Assembly (NCBI GenBank): GCA_004352715.1
Contig: SCFE01000027.1
Span: 587,896 to 651,895 of the forward strand
Reading direction: 5' to 3'
DNA length: 64,000 nt
Source: Hofstenia miamia
Lineage: Eukaryota > Xenacoelomorpha > Acoela
The first letter of the stretch is position 1. Each line of letters begins with the position of its first letter. Positions 22,635 to 34,622 of the stretch are shown here, piece after piece. The notes beneath the pieces were generated by a model. That model ran no database searches. It worked only from the letters and a program-made list of their open reading frames with translations, and was not told the origin of the DNA. A program made the position numbers and the translations under genes.

Positions 22635-23340
22635 TGCCAAAAGTGAAAGAGGAAATTGCGTAAAAGAAAAATAATGATTTTATCTGATGAAATGAGGTGA
22701 ATACATAGATTGACCAGCCAATGGAAATACATTGAACTTATGAAAAATATTCATTGGTTGAAAAAAAACGTGATACAATAAATATGTTAATGAGGAATTT
22801 TGACAAAAGTGAAACGTGGTTTTTTTAAGGTTCCCAAAAAAATGAGATAAACACTGAATGTGTAAGCTTTTCGAAGATATGTAAAATTGATTAACAAAAA
22901 TGACGTGTGTGATAGTGAAGTGTGTTGACAAAAACAAAATGCGGTTTTTTGAATCTTCTCAAATTACATTGTTTGTGTGTAATCATTAGAAATCATGGAA
23001 AATGGATCAACAAAACATGATGTGTGTTAAGGAATTTTGACAAAAGCAAAATGCGGTTTTTTTGAATGTTCCCAAAATAACAGGATAAACACTGAACATG
23101 TGTAATCATTAGAAATCATGGAGAAAACAATAACAAGGTATATTAACAAAAATGTAATGCAAACAATTGTAACGTGTATATTAACATGAATGAAATTAGT
23201 CATACCAAAACAGTGTAAACTAAATTAGCCATAATATGAATCATTTGCAAGCAAACCCATTTTAAAAACCAATTAGTGATAAGTGTCAAATATGCATTAA
23301 TGTTTTACCCCAGCCTGTCAAAAAGCACTTTTAGTGAGCT
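22434..23340. repeat. Polinton-like terminal region, copy b
   Basis: Gene E promoter and a noncoding terminal region with about 120-bp repeats (TTTTGACAAAA phrases near 22799, 22922 and 23036). It ends GTGAGCTGTCAATCAAC, as in copy a. No target-site duplication could be assigned. Confidence 0.75.
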
Positions 23341-26300
23341 GTCAATCAACCAGTGACTCACTAAAAACACTGCTGCAATAATGTAGAATCATGCCAACCC
23401 ACCGTGAGGGTATGATTCAGAGAAAGCTATTACTTTTCTTAGATTAACCATTGAGTGGAGTTGACACTTTTCCGTTTCTCTCCTTTATTATAAGTGTGTG
23501 TGGTTTATTAAACTGATTTAATACGCAATAGCCTTGGTAGCCTCTTAACTAACTCAACTTATTTAGATAAAGCAGAGAGGTTGGAAGACAGGATCAACAG
23601 TCAATAGAAGCCGCGCACTTCCAGGAACACATACACCAGCTGCATCTTACCAATGGAACTGCCAACGTAGGGTAGAGAACAACAATGGAATGGTGAGGTG
23701 AATAGTGAACTCAGTGTAATGGGAATTGCAACTACCTAATAATTTAGTGCATTGATTGTTTTTGTTATTACGAGCTGATGCAATAAATGAAGTGGTGCAA
23801 CCATTCTGCTGTAATAGCTTATTATGANNNNNNNNNNNNNNNNNNNNNNNNNNNNNNNNNNNNNNNNNNNNNNNNNNNNNNNNNNNNNNNNNNNNNNNNN
23901 NNNNNNNNNNNNNNNNNNNNNNNNCAACCATTCTGCTGTAATAGCTTATTATGAGACCCTACATTTAATAACCCTACATATAGATAACTAAGTAATAGCC
24001 CTGTGTACATGTAAACAATCAATGCTGCCAGCAAAAAATGAGAACTAGAAGTCGGCCGAAGGTCTCCCTTACATAACATTGAGCAACATGTAACATCTAT
24101 TAAAGTAACTATATGTAATAAAATATAAAGATACAATCGTAATAACCATTTGAGCGTAACCACTGTTAAATCATCAATCATCATGTAGCATCGTAAAGGT
24201 AATAATAAATAACTTGAGTTCGTCAATAATATAAGGAACATGTAAGACCTATAGGTCGCAATAACACTATCAGACAAGCAGTGACAATTAGGAAAGCTAT
24301 AACGGTAAAAACTCCTACACCTATCCGTAACCTTAGAGCACAACGTTAACTGGAGGTGGGGGACCACCATACAATCACCCTAGCTTGTATATGTTTAGCT
24401 TTCCATTAAAATATACAAAATGACCTGACAATAGAAAACGAATCCAAAGTAGATTTGCTCATCAATAATTACATCCGATTCATTATATTTATAGCACTTG
24501 GTGATAAACAACTAAATACTTGACAAGTACCTGCTAATCTTTCTTGTTGACAGTTTTTCCCTCACTTTAATATTTCTGCTAATTTTATGCAATGTCAGCT
24601 TTAATTTGACTATGCTGTTTGACCATCTTTTGTTTTGTCAAATACCGTCAAGTATAATTTTAAGTATTAATTGCACAAAACATTTACAAAGTGAAAATAA
24701 TCAATCCTATCATGATTTACAATTAATCATTATAATCAATAATAATTTTAGTCTTTGTTTCTTGATTCTTTTTCTCTTATCTTGATCAATCATGATAGTC
24801 TTGATAGATTATGTCACAATATCCATGAATCATTAGAGGTCAAAATATCAGTTTGTGACCAGGGATCTGTCCTTATCTTACTACTAACATCCTCTGCAAT
24901 TAATCTTCCCACAACAATTGATTATTGCATTAAAAAAACACTGTTCTAGTTAAAATGAAGGAATTTTCAGCTTTTCTGTCTGCTAATGAGTTTTGTTGAA
25001 ATTATATTTATATTTCTAAGATTGAAGTAAATTTAACACAGGATAGTTATACAATGATATTACACCTACCAATGTTTTCACATAAAATACAAGTATGTAA
25101 AAATAAAACTGACAAGGAATATGTATTTACACCCTCCAAATATAATACACACTAAGTTTTATATATAATTATATATTTTAATAATTCTTGTATTTTTCTT
25201 AAGGCAAATATGCCTCCACATTTTTAAAATATTAATCAATTTGCGTACAAAGCAACTAATTTATTAACAAAATTTAGGAAATTTTTACAAATAGACTACT
25301 TTGTTAAGATGTTAAGACATTTATTATACACTAATGTAAACTATGCATATACATAATGAAATATTCCTCCAAATATCATGTTATGTCATGACTTGACTGG
25401 ATTCAATACAATCACCCATTAATAATGAGTTATAATGTCAGTATACATTATTCATTAAGACTGGTACCATATATAACAAATCCTCCAACACATGCACATG
25501 TAAATTCTAAAATAATTCATAGTTTGATTAGATGATGTGTGATTAACCCATTATCATAACCACACCCACATTATTCATGAATTAACAACAGGCTATGACT
25601 CATCAATTAGCACCTGTCAATCAATCTAAACACCCCATAAACCAAGTAAAGCTGAAAAGGGTGTGTAAGCTGACAAAAGATGTAACATTTTGCAAATGTG
25701 TACACTCTACAAAATTCAACAAAAGTCTACAACATGTACAGTCATGAAAAACATGTATACACCAAAAGAAATTCAAAACAAAGAAGAAGATTCCTGTACA
25801 AAAACTAGTATGATTTTGTATATTGAAAAACACGTGTGTGTGTGTGTAAATTATAAGTAACACTGCATATATAATTTTTAGGAAATGAAATTGTGTCTTT
25901 ATGCATAAAACCATGTTTACTTTTAACATCTAAGTCTATATTTCATGCACATGTATATAGTTCATACATATGTTTAAGTATGATGAATATTTTTTCCTAG
26001 TTTGTAATTCCCCTGAAAATTCTCTCTTTTAAATATCATTTGCATGTATTTTTGCATGTGAGTAATACACTATTTACAACATTTATACATTTAAAGTGGT
26101 GAATGCATCACAGAGTTTACAAATTTAACAATTGGAAATCATATCTAATGATGGAAAAATCGTCATTAATTATGAATAATGAATGTGTCATCGAATTTAT
26201 GTATTAAAGTTACAAAAGCAGAACACCCCCAGTAATGTATCCAGCCATGTAAAGTCATAAACCAAATAAAGTGAAAAAATGCAAAGTTGATAAAACATAA

Positions 26301-27625
26301 CATACAGTTGGTTGTTTATCAATCATGACGCCTTGTTTGAAATCTCATGTGTTTTTTAGTTGTGTGAAATGCTTACAACAACATTTACTATTAACAAACT
26401 TTGTTTACAAACATTTACACATTTAGAAAGACTAATTCAACATGGAAGCATGAGTAATATTGGAGGGATGAATTAATGCATTACTATTGTGGATATATCA
26501 GCTCAGTTTGAACAAAATCAGTTCATATACAATATCTTTTGTTTCACATGTAATGCCTAAGCACGGTGAATATTTACTCCTTTTTGATTTTGGACATTGG
26601 TGAAAAATGAACTTGCCTTTGTCATGAATATCAAACATTTCAATTTTTTATTGATTTATTATTGGTATATTTCATATGCTTGTTATTAAGTTTTTTGGAT
26701 ATTTCTATCTTGTTTTTGAAAATGTATGTCTATTTCAAGTGACTATAGTGTTTAAGTTTAGCAAAACATTTCTCCACTTTGTATTTGGATATTACCAGAA
26801 AACGAGTTTTGCATTGATCAATTATTTTCCTTGTTGCATGATTAAGCATTGTTACAACAAAATGGCTTAAGAACTTCATCACTCAGAGTCATTGTGTAAT
26901 GTACACTTTTACATTTAGTACAATTTATACACATTTGCTAAAGAAATTGCTGTTTTTTTACCTCTTGCATACTATATCTTTGATTAATTTTAATACATGA
27001 TTAAATATACATCTATACAAATGTTATACCCAAGTGTTATCTTTTACATCTGCAAATTATTTTCCTTGGAACATAGTCTTGCAGGTTTAAACATTGTTAC
27101 AGCAAATGCGCCTTAAGTGAAATTTGTCATCAAAAATATCAGTTTGCCTAAATCCTAGAAATCAAAAATTAATATTTCAGTCTGAACACATTGTCAAGAA
27201 ATTAATTTGCTCAATTTAGTTTTGTTAAAAATATTTCCTCAATAGATGGCATCCAATAGAATCAGTGCATTTACACAAGGCAAATAATCATGGGTGTTGC
27301 AAGAATTTTAGGGAGTCCCAATGTAATTGGCTAGTGCTTATCTGTTACTGCTATTAATGATGAAACTTGTGGCTGTAACTTAAATTTCATTTATAAAATT
27401 TTGTGTTAAATTATTTAGCACATTTATTGATTATCATTATCATAAAAATGTTTCTCTGCAGAGTTTGTCAGAACATTCATGCATAACTTTCATTTATTAC
27501 AAATTTAAATGTTGCAAGAATTATCTTTACATGCAGGATGATATAAATTAACAGTAGAAGTCATCATGTCACATGGTGTTTATTGATGTGTATTCTATAT
27601 ATTGTGTAGTCTTTTACACAAGTAG
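23341..27625. other. Spacer between two Polinton-like ends, no clear gene
   Basis: 23380-24390 is less AT-rich, contains a hairpin (GAATCAT...ATGATTC at about 23384-23416) and resembles a retrotransposon LTR in texture, but no matching second LTR was found. 24400-27625 is strongly AT-rich. A frame at 24755-24949 (DRLCHNIHESLEVKISVCDQ) may be a gene scrap; it has no ATG start. CA/GT runs occur at about 25830. Confidence 0.45.
23828..23924. other. Assembly gap (97 N) with duplicated flanks
   Basis: CAACCATTCTGCTGTAATAG occurs immediately before (23799) and after (23925) the gap. Confidence 0.9.
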
Positions 27626-27631
27626 TAAAGT

Positions 27632-28231
27632 AGTAGTAATATAAAGGCATATGAGGTTACACAAATCTAATTGGTCCACACAGGTACAGAGGAGGTTACA
27701 CAAATCTGATGATTTTTATAATAGATTTTATGGTGATTCATGTTAGGGCCATTTTTACACTGTTTGGTATGACTAATTTCACTTTGTTAATATCAAAAGT
27801 ATTTGCATTACATCTCGTTAATCTATACCTTGTTATAACACATTACACTTGCTTGCATACATTACATCACATTTGTGATTTTCTATAGTTGGCTAATTTT
27901 ACAACACTTTGTCAGATATGCATATAATATTAGACTAATTTTCCATTACATGTAAAAACACAGAACTCAATGACAAACCATGCATATCAAATTTTCCATA
28001 ATTTCAAAAGGCTTACATGTACAATGACCATCTCGTATTTTTGGGAACCTTCAAAAAACTGCATTTCACTTTTGTCAAAATTCCTTTTTCAAAAAGCTTA
28101 TAAGTACATTGCTTATCTGGTTTTTTTGGGAAAACTTACAAAAACCAAATTTCCCATTTGTCAAAATTCCTTGTTATCATGTTTTATCATATCACATTTT
28201 TTCCAACAAATAATTCTTTTTCATAAGTTCA
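27632..28231 (+). repeat. Polinton left terminal inverted repeat
   Basis: Matches 35712-36309 in reverse complement. It contains two direct copies of AGGTTACACAAATCT near the tip and about 120-bp repeats with GTCAAAATTCCTT phrases. The inner part runs up to the gene E promoter. Confidence 0.88.
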
Positions 28232-28256
28232 ATGTATTTCCATTGGCTGGTCAATC

Positions 28257-28262
28257 TATATA
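28257..28262 (+). promoter_or_regulatory. TATA box of gene E (copy c)
   Basis: TATATA in TCAATCTATATATTCACC, 68 bp before the ATG at 28330. The same box is kept in copy a (TCAATCTATATATTCAC on the - strand near 9327). Confidence 0.5.
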
Positions 28263-28329
28263 TTCACCTCATTTCATTAGATAAAATCATTATTTTTCTC
28301 CTACAGAATTTCGTCTCTCACTTTTGGCA

Positions 28330-28863
28330 ATGTCTGTTGAAATGCTAGCATCTGGCTCATTGAGCAGTCTAATTGATGATCTATGCAGAATCCCACCACC
28401 ATTGCATGGCTATAACCCACTAACACAGGAGATGATGTCCCCACCACCTGTGCCTGTAAAAGAAGAATAAAAGACTCAACACAAACAAAGACGTCCTATA
28501 GTCAGTAATATTGTGATTGTCTTCCTCAACACAAGCAAGAATGACCATGTTTTACAATGCTTAAATGATGTTAATTCCCAACCTCCAAGCTGAATTTTTT
28601 CAAATGCAAATCCAGCTAGTGAACTACCAAAAAAACTATAGCTACCAATCAATGATGTTGTTCAACTAAACACAAGATATGGTATCATGGTAAAGATAAG
28701 ACTCAACAATGGTTTCTACTACTTCCTTCCAAAGCGCAATGTTAATGCACAGGATGAGAATTACAAGACTCTGGTAAATAAAAAACTTTTTCATGGTGAT
28801 GACATGGAAATCGCAAATGCTGGCAATAATGTAAATCATATTGTATTGGATTTTAGTAAATAA
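28330..28863 (+). pseudogene. Gene E, copy c
   Basis: A frame of 177 codons from MSVEMLASGSLSSLIDDLC to the stop at 28861, with internal TAA (28468), TGA (28591) and TAG (28639). There is no frameshift, unlike copy b, so together the copies show that one protein was encoded. The domain with QLNTRYGI and FYYFLPK is kept. The TAA stop is followed by an AATAAAAAT poly(A) signal. It is the first gene inside the left terminal repeat. Confidence 0.6.
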
Positions 28864-28935
28864 AAATATAGCATTGTTTTCTTATACATACACAGATTAT
28901 AAAAAATAATACTAGTAAAAATCATTAATTATTAT

Positions 28936-29457
28936 TTATAGCATGTTTACAATAAATTTCTTACATTTACAATTAGCAAATGGTGATAATAAATTACCTT
29001 TTGAAGTGTTCATTTGATGCACAAATTTAAAATAGTCTTTTATACAGTCTATAGAATTCTCCATATTCTGCGGGTATTGATATCTGTGATCAAGTAAATT
29101 TTACACAGGTTGAGAGATTAACCAACTTAAAAATTCGCAATTCATAGCATCACATGCCCAAAACACAGTTTCTTTTCTATCAGACAATTTTAGTGAATTA
29201 ATAAAGGTAATCATTTGTTCATTTGTTAGGACTCCTTCTGTAAATGCTATATGATGAAAGTTACATTAATACCAATTGAATGGTTTTTGTATATGCCCTG
29301 GTAAACAGTCAAAATCCTTCTTTGATTGATGCACTGTAATAATGTATATTTTATCATCCACCAAAATCAATAGTTCTTTAATGTAATAAATGCTATTGAA
29401 TGAGCTCCCATGTACTTTGAATAATACATTATTGCAAGATTTCTTACATGATGCCAT
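28936..29457 (-). pseudogene. Small gene D, right copy
   Basis: ATG at 29457-29455 (MASCKKSCNNVLFKVHG) and stop at 28938-28936; 522 bp, the same length as the left copy. Internal stops are at 29268-29266 (after FNWY) and in the segment after ISQPV. At the two sites stopped in the left copy, this one has sense codons. Convergent with gene E. Confidence 0.6.
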
Positions 29458-30436
29458 GACTAACAACCAACTAATCAAAAAGAAAACTCATGATAGAATG
29501 ATAATCATTTTTTTGTAATTAGGATAACACAAAAGTAATTGAATCAAATCAATGCATAATTTTGGGTAAAGTTTTTGCATTTGAATAAAAGCCATACAAG
29601 CAAATTCGTTCTACTTGTCATTGTCAAAAAATAATTTTGATGTCAATGTTTTTAATATTTGCTATATTTTAATCATTTAATAATAATGATAAATAATTTT
29701 TTTTTAAAAATTAATTTTTATATTTTCAACTATTATCATGTATTACTTGTTTGGAAAAAATATTTCTCAAACCAGTGTTTATATTTACATGGTCACAGAG
29801 TATTATTAATTTCATGGTAAGCTTCAATTTTTGATTAAGATTGTATTGTTAATAATAATATTTCTTCTATAAATTTATATTTACTCTATTTTTTTTTGTT
29901 TTTTTATATTTTAAGCAAAATGATAAATAATCCTGTTTTAACATCTCTTCATGAAAAAATATGAATTTACTATTTTTGTGATATTGAAAATTGTAATATG
30001 TGTGAAAGGTATATTTTTGTTTTTTGTAATTTAAGCATATGGAAATTTTTAATAATTTTAACATGTTTTCATTAAAAACGCAAATTTACAAAATTTAATT
30101 TTTATATTTTCAACAATGATGATTTATTATTTGTTTTTAAAAATAGATGTCAAATAAGTATTTTTATTTCCAATCACATTGAAATTTAGCTGAAATTTCA
30201 TGTAACATTTATATGTTAATTGCATTTTGATAATAAAAAAGATATATTTTTTCATTAAACAGTTAATTTTTTTGAAAGAATATTAATTTAATAATATAGC
30301 AATACATGTTGTAAAATTAGTGTACTAGAAAATTATCATACAAAATAATATATTTTTTTTCATAATACATCAAATTCAAAATACATATATAAAGTCTAAA
30401 TGAAAGTTAATGTCTATAACATTCATAACCTAGCAC

Positions 30437-30694
30437 TTAGCAGGTGTCATGAAAGAATGCAAGTTTTATTGATTTACCAGGAGATACATGCTCTGTGAGC
30501 TGGATCTTTGCACCAGCAAGCTCTTTATAATCATCTCCTATTGTGTAAGTATAATGCTTCAGTAGGTATAAAAACTGATTCCTATCAAGGTCCAGCCTCA
30601 CCATGTTACCAAATTTGGTTTTCACCATCATTGCCTGCTTTATTTCTTGGGATTCATGATACTGGAGATTTGTACACCGTATTGATTCTCCCAT
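30437..30694 (-). CDS. Small gene F, distant relative of gene E domain
   Basis: Eighty-five residues from MGESIRCTNLQYHE to FFHDTC. It contains MVKTKFGNMVRLDL, then FLYLLKHY, GDDYKEL and KSIKLAFFH. The order T-[RK]-[YF]-G, strand, Leu/Pro-rich turn, NYK/DYKEL, then a final strand mirrors the gene E domain (TRYG, FYYFLPK, ENYKTL, HIVLEF). I infer a common small beta-fold, possibly nucleic-acid binding. The frame is open, without lesions. It may be a 3' exon, since the preceding sequence is not clearly a promoter. Confidence 0.5.
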   Translation of the reverse strand: MGESIRCTNLQYHESQEIKQAMMVKTKFGNMVRLDLDRNQFLYLLKHYTYTIGDDYKELAGAKIQLTEHVSPGKSIKLAFFHDTC

Positions 30695-30837
30695 CAGGTT
30701 GTTATGGACGTCCTATTGTAGAATCATGGGCTAGTAGGGTAACTTAACTAGAAACTGAATTGACTCTGCAAAAGGTTTAAATAGCATTTACAGTACAGCC
30801 ATGATTCCGAGAAACAGAATAACATAGAACTTATAAC

Positions 30838-30962
30838 TTACAGATGTAACATTGGTAATTCATCCAAGTAACAAAACTACTTTAGGTAAGATCCAAGATG
30901 ACCAATTCATATGGCTTCCAGCCAAAGCAGAGTATCCAGAAGTAAAGTGCTTAACCTATTGA
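30838..30962 (+). other. Possible coding fragment before the gap
   Basis: Open frame with TLVIHPSNKTTLGKI and FIWLPAKAEYPEVK, ending at a TGA. Amino-acid content is more protein-like than the flanks. It could be the remains of an element gene continuing toward the gap. Not recognised. Confidence 0.25.
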
Positions 30963-31017
30963 CTGGTGCTACCCTATTTGTCTCACTTTTTTAATTTCTA
31001 TCTCACATCAAAGAATA

Positions 31018-32017
31018 NNNNNNNNNNNNNNNNNNNNNNNNNNNNNNNNNNNNNNNNNNNNNNNNNNNNNNNNNNNNNNNNNNNNNNNNNNNNNNNNNNN
31101 NNNNNNNNNNNNNNNNNNNNNNNNNNNNNNNNNNNNNNNNNNNNNNNNNNNNNNNNNNNNNNNNNNNNNNNNNNNNNNNNNNNNNNNNNNNNNNNNNNNN
31201 NNNNNNNNNNNNNNNNNNNNNNNNNNNNNNNNNNNNNNNNNNNNNNNNNNNNNNNNNNNNNNNNNNNNNNNNNNNNNNNNNNNNNNNNNNNNNNNNNNNN
31301 NNNNNNNNNNNNNNNNNNNNNNNNNNNNNNNNNNNNNNNNNNNNNNNNNNNNNNNNNNNNNNNNNNNNNNNNNNNNNNNNNNNNNNNNNNNNNNNNNNNN
31401 NNNNNNNNNNNNNNNNNNNNNNNNNNNNNNNNNNNNNNNNNNNNNNNNNNNNNNNNNNNNNNNNNNNNNNNNNNNNNNNNNNNNNNNNNNNNNNNNNNNN
31501 NNNNNNNNNNNNNNNNNNNNNNNNNNNNNNNNNNNNNNNNNNNNNNNNNNNNNNNNNNNNNNNNNNNNNNNNNNNNNNNNNNNNNNNNNNNNNNNNNNNN
31601 NNNNNNNNNNNNNNNNNNNNNNNNNNNNNNNNNNNNNNNNNNNNNNNNNNNNNNNNNNNNNNNNNNNNNNNNNNNNNNNNNNNNNNNNNNNNNNNNNNNN
31701 NNNNNNNNNNNNNNNNNNNNNNNNNNNNNNNNNNNNNNNNNNNNNNNNNNNNNNNNNNNNNNNNNNNNNNNNNNNNNNNNNNNNNNNNNNNNNNNNNNNN
31801 NNNNNNNNNNNNNNNNNNNNNNNNNNNNNNNNNNNNNNNNNNNNNNNNNNNNNNNNNNNNNNNNNNNNNNNNNNNNNNNNNNNNNNNNNNNNNNNNNNNN
31901 NNNNNNNNNNNNNNNNNNNNNNNNNNNNNNNNNNNNNNNNNNNNNNNNNNNNNNNNNNNNNNNNNNNNNNNNNNNNNNNNNNNNNNNNNNNNNNNNNNNN
32001 NNNNNNNNNNNNNNNNN
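31018..32017. other. Assembly gap (1000 N)
   Basis: Exactly 1000 N, so true length unknown. It hides the middle of the Polinton-like element, where PolB and other core genes would be. Confidence 0.95.
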
Positions 32018-32362
32018 GTATATTTGAAGATAAAGGATGAGTTGGGGGGTGGAGTTTTATTGCAACTTGTGACACTAAAACTGAAATTGTACTCTACAAA
32101 TATACAAATGACAGTCACAAGGTGTTGGAAATGGCTAGCATGAAAGGTGTGACTTGCTCTGTGAAGCAGACGATGAATTTTGACCTTTTCAAGTCTATTG
32201 TATTACAAGAAGGCATTATTTGAAGACTGATGACTGGAATATGTTCACACATGCATTCAATTAGTGTAGAGATGTCAAATCGTATAGCATTATCATGCTA
32301 TGATAATAAATGCTATCTTGTTAACAGCATAGAAACGCTGCCATATGGACATAAAGGTAATA
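32018..32362 (+). pseudogene. Protein-primed family B DNA polymerase, C-terminal piece
   Basis: Begins at the gap with LKIKDELGGG, a segment that also occurs in the - strand PolB piece (LKVKDELGGD). One frameshift at about 32085-32110 follows, then the C-terminal region (MASMKGVTCSVKQ, NRIALSCYDN, IETLPYGHKG) typical of Polinton/Maverick PolB ends. A TGA-type stop occurs near 32220. The enzyme would replicate the element from a terminal protein primer. The last codon abuts a GTAATA donor-like site leading into the exon-like array. Confidence 0.75.
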
Positions 32363-33070
32363 ACAATTTACATGTTTATAATGTTAAACTATTCTTTTAG
32401 ATATTGAACAGATTAATAATTCACAGTCCATCATCTCTACTACCTCTGCACTAATTGATGATGGGGTTAAACGTCTTTGTCTAGGTATATGAAAATTTAT
32501 ATTGTATGTATTATTAATTTGTGTTTTAGATTCCAACACATAGTAATTCATAGTTCATTCTCCCTCCCACATTGTATCTGCTTCAAGTCCTTGTATATGG
32601 TAATTCATTTTTAAAAAATTAAATATTAAATTTCATGTTTAGATATTTCCAATGTTCTACCTCTGCTGTTTTTACATAATTACTCCCTCCACNNNNNNNN
32701 NNNGCTGCCATATGGACATAAAGGTAATAACAATTTACATGTTTATAATGTTAAACTCATGCTTAGATATCAAAACAATTAATAATTCACAGTCCATCAT
32801 CACTACTACCTCTGCACTAATTGATGATGGGGTTAAATGTCTTCGTCTAGGTATATGAAAATTTATATTGTATGTGTTATTAATTAATGTTTTAGATTCC
32901 AATATATAATAATTCACAGTTCATTCTCCCTCCCACATTGTACCTGCTTCAAGTCCCAATATATGGTAATTTATTTTTAAAAAATTAGATATTAAATTTT
33001 ACATTTAGATATTTCCAATGTTTTACCTCTGCTGTTTTTACATAATTGCTGCCTCATGCTCCCTCCACCA
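32337..33070. repeat. Direct duplication flanking an 11-N gap
   Basis: 32337-32692 and 32704-33062 are nearly the same, starting GCTGCCATATGGACATAAAG and ending CTCCCTCCAC. An 11-N gap (32693-32703) sits between them. This may be a true tandem duplication or two haplotype ends placed side by side. Confidence 0.85.
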
Positions 33071-33867
33071 TGTTCAATGTGAATTTGTTTAATTTCTCTG
33101 TGTAATGTTTTTTGTCAATGTTGATTTTAAATTAATTTTTTATTTAGAATTCCATCATTTGAATAATTGACTAACTCATGTACAAAGTTTACCCATTCTT
33201 CATGTCCATCCAATCTTTCTCCAATGCTCACACTATGTCTAATTTATTTTTAAAATGGTATAATTTAATTAATCTGATGTTTATTTATGTGAATTTTTAG
33301 TTTCCATGCAATGTGATGTGATTCTCTGCCAACTGAAAAAAAGCTATTCACTTTGATGTTCCCCATGTTTAATTTATTTTGAAAATGGTATAATATATTT
33401 TAATTATATTTTTTTAAAGCTTTATTTAGATCCCTGGGTGTTTAAAAAGAAGTTTTCCATCATCAACTCATGAAAGAATTCCACTTTGACACTAATAAAT
33501 CTCATACAATAAATATGGTAGAAGAAATTAATTATATATATTTTGTTAAGGTTTATTTAGTTTCGCTGACTATACAAAAAAAGTTCGCCATCATTGATGA
33601 TTCCATTTAAACATTTATTCTGTTGTTTTTCTATTGGTATAAGAAGAAATGTTCCCGTCATATAAAACAATCCCCATTAATTACCAGCTCAAAATGAGGT
33701 TATACAATCTAACATGGTTCTGATTTTAAATATTATTTAGTTTCTGTGTGAAGTCATTATGTATTGGTGAGACTATTAGCAGAAAACCAATGCATGCATT
33801 GTCCCTCCAAATTCTTATAGCATAAAGCAAGTTAACTCTAAAATTTAATAATAAATTTCATGTTTAG
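32396..33867 (+). repeat. Tandem array of exon-like units, about 129 bp
   Basis: TTTAG acceptor-like sites occur just before 32401, 32530, 32643, 32767, 32896, 33009, 33148, 33301, 33430, 33561, 33741 and 33868; typical spacing is 113-153 bp. Most are followed about 70-85 bp later by a GTAT or GTAA donor-like site. Units 1 and 2 are related (both carry TAATAATTCACAGT...). Unit 1 (32401-32484) is open in the phase left by the PolB piece (IEQINNSQSIISTTSALIDD); unit 2 has stops. The array may be duplicated exons of a gene now decayed, or a satellite-like repeat. Confidence 0.5.
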
Positions 33868-34622
33868 CACTCGCCTTCTGATTGCATTTACTATTGGAAC
33901 AATACTGTACAGAATACATTTTGGACATTAGTGCAACCACTTGAGTAATGACATCACCACCAAGCTCATCTTTAACCTTCAAATACGTTTTCTTGTTTTT
34001 TTCACTGAATAATGGCGAGTCTCTTGCATAGTTGGAAAAATAAAAGTGGTGTGCCAATGATGCCATTTCTTCATAGACATTTTGTGTTGATATTTTGTAA
34101 AGAAGGGAGTCTGTGTCACTGTAAAGCACTGTGATTCCATTTGCAAAAGCTGGCTTCATTATGTTATAATGGAATTTAAACATTTGTAGTTTTGAAAGAT
34201 CTAAAATGGCCTGCCCCACATAATTTGTTTATTCCATACAATTTCTTTATTTTGTAGTATTACCTGTACTAAATTTTCATTGATTATATTGAAAGATTTG
34301 AATTCTGGCTGCTTGATTAATTTCTCTGCTGCTTCTTGATCACCAACAAACTTTGCCCTGCATTGCTTCCTTATAGACTCCATTGTCTTTCCAAATACAG
34401 CAATGGACATCAGCTTATAAAAGCTCTTTTCAAAGTCGTTTCAGCTGCCTTGTGTTTTAATGTATTTAAATCTATAAAGGTCTTTAAAAATGGCGCCTGT
34501 TTAAATTGTAGTGCCCTGTGGAATTTACTGACAAAAAAGATTCCAACAACAAAACGTGTGTATGTTCTCAGCAAAAAAAGAAAAAGAAAATCGTCTCCCA
34601 AGAGTGTTGAAATCTTATACAA
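33868..34622 (-). pseudogene. Protein-primed family B DNA polymerase, central piece
   Basis: On the - strand: a pre-motif segment (KFHRALQFKQ, FIDLNT), the template-binding motif B region (YKLMSIAVFGKTMESIR), a frameshift, then ILDLSKLQMFKFHYN, the catalytic motif C (YSDTDSLLY, two metal-binding aspartates) and LKVKDELGGDV ending in KMYSVQY. The C-terminal half is missing here; the + strand piece at 32018 has it. Frameshifts near 34430 and 34210 make it non-functional. Motif layout is that of Polinton/Maverick and related viral protein-primed polymerases. Confidence 0.85.

Larger units (their letters stand above)
20680..23340. repeat. Inverted repeat IR2, left arm
   Basis: Reverse complement of about 27640-30130, with genes D and E in mirror order. 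The arms meet around 25482. The outer ends of the two terminal regions differ, so the arms belong to related but not identical elements. Confidence 0.85.
27640..30130. repeat. Inverted repeat IR2, right arm
   Basis: Mirror of 20680-23340. 29460-30130 is AT-rich, with TTATATTTTCAACTATTATC and TTTTAAGCAAAATGATAAAT phrases shared with 20680-20900. No gene between 29480 and 30436. Confidence 0.8.

Noticed and set aside
22680-22937. Open frames in the terminal regions (also 27970-28284 and 35566-35922) with similar translations
   Set aside because: Similarity follows from the repeated noncoding 120-bp units; composition is AT-driven and the lengths and ends do not agree between copies.
23380-24390. 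Solo LTR
   Set aside because: The texture is LTR-like, but no second copy, target-site duplication or clear TG/CA ends were found.
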